NCBI GenBank assembly: GCA_900547645.1
Contig: URHP01000067.1
Span: 1 to 7,734 of the forward strand
Reading direction: 5' to 3'
Source of the DNA: an uncultured Eubacteriales bacterium
GTDB taxonomy: Bacteria > Bacillota > Clostridia > Christensenellales > Borkfalkiaceae
Length of the DNA: 7,734 nucleotides
Every line of letters starts with the position of its first letter. Position 1 is the first letter of the stretch. Under the pieces are notes generated by a model. That model saw only the letters and a list, made by a program, of their open reading frames with translations, did no database searches and had not been told where the DNA came from. Positions 1-5,156 of the stretch are shown piece after piece. The position numbers and the translations under genes were made by a program.

Positions 1-48
1 CGAGATGAGCGCTAGTCTCGTGGGCTCGGAGATGTGTATAAGAGACAG
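1..48 (+). other. Illumina Nextera i7 / Read 2 adapter remnant (artificial sequence)
   Basis: This stretch is library adapter, not genome. Bases 15-48 match the 34-base Nextera Read 2 transposase adapter, and the last 19 bases (30-48, AGATGTGTATAAGAGACAG) are the Tn5 mosaic end. Bases 1-6 (CGAGAT) match the end of the P7 oligo that precedes the index, and 7-14 (GAGCGCTA) occupy the 8-base i7 index slot. From memory this index corresponds to Nextera N723. Genomic sequence begins at base 49. The match rests on recall of the published adapter and not on a search, but the order P7 end, 8-base index, Read 2, mosaic end is exact. A plus-strand reading frame beginning here is artificial. Confidence 0.98.
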
Positions 49-484
49 CATGGGCGACGACGTGATAATTGGTGACGATCTCCGCTTCTCCCGTCTCCCG
101 GTCCAGCTGATAAATGACGCCCGTCCCCGCCGAAAGCGTATTCCCGTACGTTACGGCGATTTCAACGACGCTGCACAGCGCGCGGTTGATCGCGGCGGTA
201 TCGTCCTCGGAAGAGAGTCCGAGACTTGCAAGAAACTCGTAATACGTCCCTTTAAACGTCCCGTTATCGACTGCCTCCTCATACAGACGGCGCTCGTAAG
301 TAGAGGGCGTATCCTGCGCGGCGAGCCAGTTTTCGGGAGAACCGTACGTTCCCTCGCCCGCCGCCACGTCGGACGGAAAATTCGCGTCCGCGAACGAGCC
401 AGAAAACAGACTGCACGCGGCAAGCGATGCCGCCGTAACGCCCGCAAGCAGCAGGCATGCGGCGCCCTTGAATATCTTTTTCAT
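49..484 (-). CDS. Trypsin-like (S1C/HtrA-like) serine protease lipoprotein, N-terminal part
   Basis: Partial gene: 145 codons are visible before the adapter junction at 48/49 cuts it. It starts at ATG 484-482 after a GGGGA ribosome-binding site about 5 nt upstream. Residues 1-23 form a lipoprotein signal: MKK, a hydrophobic run, then the lipobox L21-A22-A23-C24. The product should therefore be lipid-anchored on the outer face of the membrane. Residues 25-105 look like a linker rich in acidic and small residues, with no domain I recognise. Residues 119-143 (AGTGVIYQLD, then IVTNYHVV) match the start of the chymotrypsin-fold domain of S1C proteases, in which the His of TNxHVV (here H141) is the catalytic histidine. 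The Asp and Ser of the triad, and any PDZ domain, lie beyond the contig. Likely role: extracytoplasmic protein quality control or processing. It has its own promoter (602-630) and lies downstream of the terminator at 661-690, so it is a separate unit. The family call is good; the exact subfamily is open. Confidence 0.85.
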
Positions 485-540
485 AGAGTCCCCTTTTTTC
501 GGTCTTTCTCTCCGCCATTGTATGCAACAAACCTGCATCG

Positions 541-579
541 GCGCATGTGCGCGGCGTGAAAGAGCGGTGAATTTTCACC
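541..579. repeat. Two short inverted repeats in the protease gene leader
   Basis: The leader between promoter and protease start holds GGTGAA-TT-TTCACC (566-579, 6-bp arms) and GCGCA-TG-TGCGC (541-552, 5-bp arms). The first lies about 15-30 nt downstream of the predicted transcription start, a common place for a repressor operator. Both could equally be small mRNA hairpins. No regulator gene is in the window, and repeats this short can occur by chance. Confidence 0.3.
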
Positions 580-601
580 ATTGAACAATTGCCACTGTTT
601 T

Positions 602-630
602 ATTATACCATATTTTTCCGTAATTTACAA
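602..630 (-). promoter_or_regulatory. Sigma-A-type promoter of the protease gene
   Basis: On the minus strand the -35 box is TTGTAA (630-625) and the -10 box is a perfect TATAAT (607-602), separated by exactly 17 bp. Transcription would start near 595, giving a leader of about 110 nt before the ATG at 484. The surrounding bases are AT-rich, unlike the GC-rich flanks. Confidence 0.75.
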
Positions 631-660
631 ACGCCGCAGCAAAAAACTTCCCGTATGCGC

Positions 661-690
661 AAAAAATAAGGGCGGGAGAAACTCCCGCCC
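661..690 (-). terminator. Rho-independent terminator after the rubrerythrin / small-protein unit
   Basis: A perfect 9-bp stem GGGCGGGAG / CTCCCGCCC (670-678 and 682-690) has an AAA loop. On the minus strand it is followed by TTATTTTTT (669-661). It begins 7 nt after the TGA of the small gene at 700-698 and separates that unit from the protease promoter. Confidence 0.9.
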
Positions 691-697
691 CGTCCGC

Positions 698-947
698 TCA
701 GAGGTCGTCCGCATCCTGGACAGGCTTTTCATACGGATCGGAATTGATCCCCGTATAGCTGCCCAGCACGTCGTCTTCCGAGCGCATGTCCGCGCCCTTT
801 CTGAGCGCGCCTCTCTTCTTTGCGTCAGTCACAGTTTTCGGGCGACTGCTTGCCGCAGTTTCTACCGTTCTGACCATTCTGCGCATTCTGAGCGTTCTTC
901 GCGTTCTTCACATTGTTGTTCGACGCCTTGTTGTTTGCCTTCTTCAT
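698..947 (-). pseudogene. Small Asn-rich protein gene, split by a +1 frameshift
   Basis: ATG at 947-945 follows a perfect AGGAGG (959-954) with 6-nt spacing. The first frame encodes 40 residues: a Lys/Asn/Gln/Ala-rich stretch beginning MKKANNKASNNN and ending CGKQSPENCD, then TGA (827-825). The next frame continues without a good start and encodes RGALRKGADMRSEDDVLGSY, followed by a tail ending PVQDADDL, with its stop at 700-698. I recall DVLGSYTG and VQDADDL-like tails as typical C-termini of small uncharacterised Clostridia proteins, so both halves look like one gene. The break coincides with a tandem TGAC-TGAC (831-824). Removing one copy restores an 81-residue protein reading ENCD-AKKRGALRKG across the junction. 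The gene lies 39 nt downstream of rubrerythrin and shares its terminator, so it is probably co-transcribed. Function is unknown; there is no signal peptide or membrane segment. Alternatively there are two tiny ORFs, or the base count is a sequencing error. Confidence 0.65.
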
Positions 948-953
948 ATTTTT

Positions 954-959
954 CCTCCT
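954..959 (-). promoter_or_regulatory. Ribosome-binding site fixing the small gene start
   Basis: A full-consensus AGGAGG lies 6 nt before the ATG at 947-945. It supports translation from this short frame even though the frame stops after 40 codons. Confidence 0.85.
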
Positions 960-986
960 GTCAAACCAATCCGAAAGGTCTCCCCT

Positions 987-1583
987 TCAGATGCTGTCCT
1001 TTGCGAAGGGAAGATGCAGCTCCACTTCTCCCTGCGACGCACCGCACAGAGGGCAGATATTCCACGCCTCTTTGGAGGTATGCATGTACCCGCACTCGCT
1101 GCAAACCCACAGCATCGGTCTGTCCGCGGCATAGAGGGAGCCGTCCTTGAACGCCTCAAACAGATAGTTGAAGATGATCCGATGATGGCTTTCCACCCTG
1201 GCGATCTGTTCGAATTTGAGCGCGATTTGCGCAAACCCCTCTTCCCGCGCGATCTTTGCGAACGTCGGATATAAATCTTCCGCTTCCGACTCCTCGTCCT
1301 GCGCCGCAAACCGAAGGTTGTCTTCGAGCGTCCCCGCATGGAACGGATAGTGCGCGTCGATATGAACGTCGTCGCAGCTTCCCGCATGCTTTAAAAGCGC
1401 TTCAAAGAAAACTTTCGCATGATTGGTCTCATTCTTTGCGATCGTACGGACGGTGTCCGCAAGGACCTCGTAGCCCTGCTTCATCGCAGCTTTTGCCGTA
1501 AGTTGGTACCGCATTCCCGCCTGACACTCTCCCGCAAATCCTCTTGCAAGATTGTGAAAGGTCTGCGTCTTGGTAAAGTCCAT
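987..1583 (-). CDS. rbr: Rubrerythrin
   Basis: Complete, 198 residues, close to the 191 of the classical Desulfovibrio protein. Rubrerythrin is a cytoplasmic NADH-linked peroxidase that reduces hydrogen peroxide to water in anaerobes. Residues 1-145 are the ferritin-like four-helix bundle. The diiron ligands are visible with classical spacing: E19, E52-x-x-H55, E97 and E100, E131-x-x-H134. Residues 158-198 are the rubredoxin-like domain with C161-x-x-C164 and C177-x-x-C180 (CSECG, CPLCG) binding a single iron; the 13-residue step between cysteine pairs is as expected. The ATG at 1583-1581 is chosen because GGGAGGAG (1596-1589) ends 5 nt before it; a longer in-frame GTG at 1604 lies upstream of that site. 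The stop is TGA at 989-987. The Asn-rich small gene follows after 39 nt in the same unit. No PerR-like operator is evident. Confidence 0.97.
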   Translation of the reverse strand: MDFTKTQTFHNLARGFAGECQAGMRYQLTAKAAMKQGYEVLADTVRTIAKNETNHAKVFFEALLKHAGSCDDVHIDAHYPFHAGTLEDNLRFAAQDEESEAEDLYPTFAKIAREEGFAQIALKFEQIARVESHHRIIFNYLFEAFKDGSLYAADRPMLWVCSECGYMHTSKEAWNICPLCGASQGEVELHLPFAKDSI

Positions 1584-1608
1584 GCTTACTCCTCCCTTAC
1601 ACACCGCT

Positions 1609-1636
1609 ATTATGGGCGCAAAACGGGCGCATTATA
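1609..1636 (-). promoter_or_regulatory. Probable rubrerythrin promoter (-10 element only)
   Basis: A perfect TATAAT lies at 1636-1631 on the minus strand, about 48 nt before the rubrerythrin ATG. No good -35 is present: the expected position (about 1654-1659) falls inside the terminator stem of the upstream clc gene. A second, weaker CATAAT lies at 1614-1609. Use of the first would give a leader of about 40 nt carrying the GGGAGGAG site. An activator, or read-through from clc, may contribute. Confidence 0.45.
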
Positions 1637-1639
1637 CGC

Positions 1640-1667
1640 AAAAACGGCGGAACATTCCGCCGTTTTT
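1640..1667 (-). terminator. Terminator after the ClC gene
   Basis: A 13-bp perfect inverted repeat (1640-1652 and 1655-1667, core CGGCGGAA / TTCCGCCG) is flanked by A and T tracts on both sides, so it could work in either direction. On the minus strand it starts 7 nt after the clc TAA (1677-1675), and TTTTT follows the GC stem. With no plus-strand gene nearby, it serves clc. Confidence 0.88.
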
Positions 1668-1674
1668 TGCTTTT

Positions 1675-3273
1675 TTATTCCTCCATGGGGGGACCGATCG
1701 TCTCCGCAAGCTGCTGCGGCGCGTCGCTGTCCTCGCGCAGTTCCCCTTCGACCGTGACCACGTCGCCCGCAAGCAGCACCGTGTTCCCGTCGGGAATGAA
1801 GCGCTTTTCGCCCCGTTCAACGCGCGTGGCGCGGGCATCGGCGGGAAACAGCACGTCGCGCAGCGTCCGTCCCGCGGCAAGGCTGTCCGCCGCCACGAGA
1901 TAGCGCGCCGCAAACGGCTTCACCCGTTCCGCTCCGCCCTCTTCCAGCATCTCGTCGAGCAGCCGGTCATAGACGGGCTTGATGCGGAAGACGTCGCCGA
2001 TCAGATACCCCGCCGCCACGCCGATGAGCGCGGGCAGCAGAAAGGCGAAATCCCAGGTGAGTTCGAGCGTCATGAGCGCTCCCGTAATGGGCGCGCGCAC
2101 GACCGTCGCAAAAAACACCGCCATGCAGATGACGATGAGCGCATCCGAATCCGCCGCAGGCATGCCCATTGCCTGCGCAAGAAGGCTCATGAGCGCGCCC
2201 AGCCCCGCGCCGATCGCAAGCATGGGAATGAACGCGCCGCACGGCACGCCTGCGCCCATGTTGCACACCGTGACAAGCAGTTTTAACAGGACGACGATGA
2301 GCAGCGTCGCCCACAGCGGCGAAGAAAAGACGCGTTCCACGCCGTCCGCACCGCTCCCGAGCGAAGCGATAAAGGCGTGTCCGCCGCCCATGACATTCGC
2401 CGTCACAAGTCCCGCCGCGCCCGCCAGCAGAAAGGGGATCACAAACTTGCCCGTTCCCTTCCGGAACGCGATCTTTCCGAACAGCTTCTTTGCCGCAAAC
2501 AGCAAAAAGTAAAATCCCACCCCCGCAAGCGCGACGATCACGGCGGACAAGAGCACGTATCCATAGAACGCGGGCGCGAGCATGTCCGCCTGCGCAAAGG
2601 AAAAGGTGGTAAAATAGGCGCCGACAGGCAATCCGAACGCCGCGTAGAGCGCGTTGCGGATGAGCACGGCGACCGCAACGGACGTAAAGGCACAGACGAA
2701 CACCTCGGGCGTAAAGCGCTTCTGTCCCTCTTCAAAGGCGAACGCCATGCCCGTGAGCGGCGCATTGAAGGCGACCGCAAGTCCCGCGCAGGCGCCGCCC
2801 GTGATCTGATAGCGGCGTATGAGCGCGCTGCGGCGGAGCATGTCGCTCGTGCCCGCGCCCGCGCTGCCGCCGATGAGGATGCTCGGTCCCTCCGAGCCGG
2901 CGGAGAGCCCCAGAAAAATGCACAGAAGGCTCGCCGCGAACATGCCCGTGAGCGAACGGTACCAGGAAAAGCGCATCAGCCCGCGCATCTCCCCTTCCGT
3001 CTGCGGAATGCCGCTTCCGCGGATATAGGGAAGGAAGCGCACGATCCCCCCGACGACGACCGCGCCGAGCAGGAGCGCAAGAAAGAGCAGCGGAAGAAAG
3101 GCGGGCTGCGTACGGAAAAAATCGTAATACCCGCGCGAAAAATCTTCCGCCATCGATGCAAGGACGGTATAGAGCGTGACGACGACGCCCGCAAACGCTC
3201 CCGTCAGCGCGCCCACGAGCACGATCTGAAGCCCGTTGCCCAATCTCCGTTTGAAGTGCCGTTTTCCTCTCAT
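1675..3273 (-). CDS. ClC-family chloride/proton exchanger with C-terminal TrkA-C domain
   Basis: Complete, 532 residues counted from ATG 3273-3271. A polytopic inner-membrane ClC core spans about residues 10-440. The three anion-site signatures are present: GSGIPQ (86-91, with S87), GSEGP (126-130, where E128 is the external gating glutamate, usually GREGP) and GAFIP (346-350). The FNAPLTG block is followed by E181-E182. The second aligns with the internal proton glutamate (E203) of E. coli ClC-ec1, and Y435 in KPVYDRLL aligns with its Y445. Together these indicate a chloride/proton antiporter rather than a passive channel. Residues about 451-512 (LAAGRTLRDV, then IPDGNTVLLAGDVVTVEG) form a TrkA-C/RCK-C regulatory domain, a common pairing in Firmicutes ClC proteins. 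The more upstream TTG at 3336 is rejected because it precedes the promoter. No Shine-Dalgarno sequence precedes the ATG. The gene is its own unit, with a promoter at 3281-3309 and a terminator at 1640-1667. Confidence 0.96.
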   Translation of the reverse strand: MRGKRHFKRRLGNGLQIVLVGALTGAFAGVVVTLYTVLASMAEDFSRGYYDFFRTQPAFLPLLFLALLLGAVVVGGIVRFLPYIRGSGIPQTEGEMRGLMRFSWYRSLTGMFAASLLCIFLGLSAGSEGPSILIGGSAGAGTSDMLRRSALIRRYQITGGACAGLAVAFNAPLTGMAFAFEEGQKRFTPEVFVCAFTSVAVAVLIRNALYAAFGLPVGAYFTTFSFAQADMLAPAFYGYVLLSAVIVALAGVGFYFLLFAAKKLFGKIAFRKGTGKFVIPFLLAGAAGLVTANVMGGGHAFIASLGSGADGVERVFSSPLWATLLIVVLLKLLVTVCNMGAGVPCGAFIPMLAIGAGLGALMSLLAQAMGMPAADSDALIVICMAVFFATVVRAPITGALMTLELTWDFAFLLPALIGVAAGYLIGDVFRIKPVYDRLLDEMLEEGGAERVKPFAARYLVAADSLAAGRTLRDVLFPADARATRVERGEKRFIPDGNTVLLAGDVVTVEGELREDSDAPQQLAETIGPPMEE

Positions 3274-3280
3274 GGCAGAA

Positions 3281-3309
3281 ATTGTAGCACAGCCGTCCGG
3301 AAATGTAAA
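3281..3309 (-). promoter_or_regulatory. Promoter of the ClC gene, almost touching the start codon
   Basis: On the minus strand: -35 TTTACA (3309-3304), a 17-bp spacer, and -10 TACAAT (3286-3281) with an extended TG (3289-3288). Transcription would start at about 3275-3273, at or next to the ATG at 3273, so the mRNA would have almost no leader. This fits the lack of a ribosome-binding site. Confidence 0.7.
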
Positions 3310-3374
3310 GCTTTGCAAACCAAGAAAAAGCAACAATTCTTTCAGCCGTCACCCCGGAAAGCGCGCGGCGCAGC

Positions 3375-3404
3375 AAAAAAGAGCGGACAAAGCCGCTCTT
3401 TTTT
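3375..3404 (-). terminator. Terminator closing the antiporter / ABC exporter operon
   Basis: A stem AAAAAAGAGCGG (3375-3386) / CCGCTCTTTTTT (3393-3404) has loop ACAAAG. On the minus strand it ends in TTTTTT and begins 12 nt after the stop of the second ABC gene. It is symmetric enough to act in both directions, and it insulates the clc promoter just downstream from operon transcription. Confidence 0.92.
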
Positions 3405-3416
3405 ACCCCTGCGCGT

Positions 3417-5156
3417 TCAGAACTGCGCGTTGTAGAGTTGTGCATAGAAGCCGCCCTGTTCCAGCAGCTGTTCGTGCGTGCCCTGTTCGACGATCTTCCC
3501 TGCGTTCATCACGAGAATGAGGTCGGCATTTTTGATGGTGGAGAGCCTGTGCGCGACGATAAAGCACGTTCTGCCCTCCATGAGCCGCGCAAACGCATCC
3601 TGCACGAGATGCTCGGTGCGCGTGTCGATATTGCTTGTCGCCTCGTCGAGGATGAGCATGGGCGGGCGGCAGATCATGACGCGCGCCACGCACAGAAGCT
3701 GCTTCTGTCCCTCCGAAAGCGATCCTTCTCCGCCGATGACGGTATCGTATCCCTTGGGAAGGCGGCGGATAAAGCCGTGCGCATGCACCGCCTTTGCCGC
3801 CTCGATCATCTCCTCTTCCGTGCAGTCGGGACGCCCCATGCAGAGGTTTTCACGCACGGTGGCGCGCTTGAGCCACGTCTCCTGCAACACCATGCCGTAA
3901 TTTTTCCGCAGCGACGCGCGCGTCATTTCGCGCACGTCCACGCCGTCCACGGCGACGCTTCCGCCGTTCACGTCGTAAAAGCGCATCAGAAGGTTGATGA
4001 CCGTCGTCTTGCCGCACCCCGTGGGGCCGACAATGGCAACGCGCTTGCCCGCGCCCACGCGGACGTTGAAATGTTCGATGAGCTTCTGTTCGGGGCGATA
4101 GGAAAACGTGACGTCCGTGAGCGCAACTTCGCCCTTTGCGCGCCCGAGATCGGCAAGCCCTTCGTCCGAAGGCTGCTCTTCCTCCCGCTCCAGCGTGAAG
4201 ATGCGCCCGGCGCAGGCGAGCGCGTTCTGAAATTCCGCCAGCACTTCGGTGATCTCGTTGAACGGCTTGGTGTACTGATTGCAATAGGAAAGGCAGGTGG
4301 TGAGCGCGCCCACCGTAAACGCAGCCGCCGTCCCCGCCGTGGAAATGGCGAGGATCGCGCCCGTCAGCGCGACGCCCGCATAGACCAGCGAATTGACGAA
4401 TCTTGTGACGGGATTGGGCGTAGACGCGTAGAACAGCGCTTTGAGAGAACATTTGCGGTATTCTTCGTTCTGCCGGGCAAAGAACGCCGCGTTTTCGTCC
4501 TCATGCGTATACGCTTTGACGACCTTTAAATTCCCGATCGCTTCGTCGATGAACGCCGTCTGCTCCGCGCGCACTTCCGCCTGCCGCTTGAACGTCCTGT
4601 AGGTGTGCGAGGAGATAAAGCGCGCCGCAAACATGGAGAGCGGCGTCACGAGCACGACGACGAGCGCGATCTCCCACCGCAGGACAAAGAGGATGACCAG
4701 CACGCCGAGAATGGTGACGACGCCCGTAAAGAGCTGCGTAAAGCTCAGCAACAGGCCGTCGGCAAACTGTTCGGCGTCCGTCAGCACGATGCCGGAGATC
4801 TCGCCGTACGGATGGGAGTCGAGGAACTTCAGAGGCAGGCGCTGCAGTTTGGAAAACGCGTCGCCGCGGACGCGGGCGAGCAGATGGTAGACAACGCGGT
4901 TGTTGATCAGGCTCATGGCATACTGCGCGACGAACGCCGCCGCAATGCAGGCGCCGATGACAAAGAACAGGCGGAAGATCGAAGCATAGTCCACATCCCC
5001 CGCAGCGATCACGTGATCGATCGCCCGCCCGACGAAATAGGGAACGGCGAGCTGCGCCGCCACGTTGACGAGCGCGCACAGGACGGAGATGCACAGCAGG
5101 GGCACATAGGACTTCAGGTAGCGCAGAATGGCTCTGAATGTTTCGCGTTTGTTCAC
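3417..5156 (-). CDS. ABC exporter half-transporter with canonical ATPase residues and LSEGQ signature
   Basis: Complete, 579 residues, the usual length for a half-size exporter. Residues 1-320 form the six-helix ABC exporter membrane domain; residues 340-579 are the nucleotide-binding domain. Visible motifs are Walker A GPTGCGKTT (377-385, K383), Q-loop Q425, signature LSEGQ (480-484, where LSGGQ is usual), Walker B MLILDE with catalytic E505, D-loop SNID and H-loop H536 (AHRLS). The start is GTG 5156-5154, with AGGAGGGG (5169-5162) 5 nt upstream. It overlaps the stop of the previous ABC gene by 4 nt (GTGA), which suggests translational coupling and a 1:1 heterodimer. Its intact Walker B and His should power the canonical site; its altered signature faces the partner's degenerate site. 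It acts in the membrane, exporting an unknown substrate. Related pairs (TM287/288, BmrC/BmrD, LmrC/LmrD) are multidrug exporters, but peptides or lipids are equally possible. Confidence 0.95.
   Translation of the reverse strand: MNKRETFRAILRYLKSYVPLLCISVLCALVNVAAQLAVPYFVGRAIDHVIAAGDVDYASIFRLFFVIGACIAAAFVAQYAMSLINNRVVYHLLARVRGDAFSKLQRLPLKFLDSHPYGEISGIVLTDAEQFADGLLLSFTQLFTGVVTILGVLVILFVLRWEIALVVVLVTPLSMFAARFISSHTYRTFKRQAEVRAEQTAFIDEAIGNLKVVKAYTHEDENAAFFARQNEEYRKCSLKALFYASTPNPVTRFVNSLVYAGVALTGAILAISTAGTAAAFTVGALTTCLSYCNQYTKPFNEITEVLAEFQNALACAGRIFTLEREEEQPSDEGLADLGRAKGEVALTDVTFSYRPEQKLIEHFNVRVGAGKRVAIVGPTGCGKTTVINLLMRFYDVNGGSVAVDGVDVREMTRASLRKNYGMVLQETWLKRATVRENLCMGRPDCTEEEMIEAAKAVHAHGFIRRLPKGYDTVIGGEGSLSEGQKQLLCVARVMICRPPMLILDEATSNIDTRTEHLVQDAFARLMEGRTCFIVAHRLSTIKNADLILVMNAGKIVEQGTHEQLLEQGGFYAQLYNAQF

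Noticed and set aside
30..48. Tn5-type mosaic end as a natural mobile element
   Set aside because: It is the engineered mosaic end within the commercial adapter, flanked by Read 2 and index sequence. There is no transposase gene.
5..559. Plus-strand open frame beginning at base 5
   Set aside because: Its start lies in the Nextera adapter and the rest is antisense to the lipoprotein protease gene.
820..850. Programmed +1 frameshift in the small gene, as in prfB (TGA followed by C)
   Set aside because: The stop context is TGAC, but the preceding codon is GAC and not a slippery CTT, and no internal Shine-Dalgarno sequence lies just upstream. A 4-bp tandem duplication explains the shift more simply.
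959..964. TTGACA hexamer on the minus strand upstream of the small gene
   Set aside because: A matching -10 would have to lie inside the coding region about 17 bp further on, and no TATAAT-like sequence is there. The hexamer abuts the AGGAGG site, so it is probably chance.
1581..1604. Longer rubrerythrin start at GTG 1604
   Set aside because: The GGGAGGAG ribosome-binding site lies inside that extension and is ideally spaced for ATG 1583, which also gives the usual rubrerythrin N-terminus.
3271..3336. Upstream TTG start adding 21 residues to the ClC protein
   Set aside because: It would lie upstream of the -35 box of the best promoter, lacks a ribosome-binding site, and the added residues do not resemble a ClC N-terminus.
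2377..3435. A 352-codon plus-strand open frame across the ClC gene
   Set aside because: An Arg/Lys/Glu/His-rich shadow of the ClC frame with no motif or ribosome-binding site. It also runs through the clc promoter and the terminator at 3375-3404.
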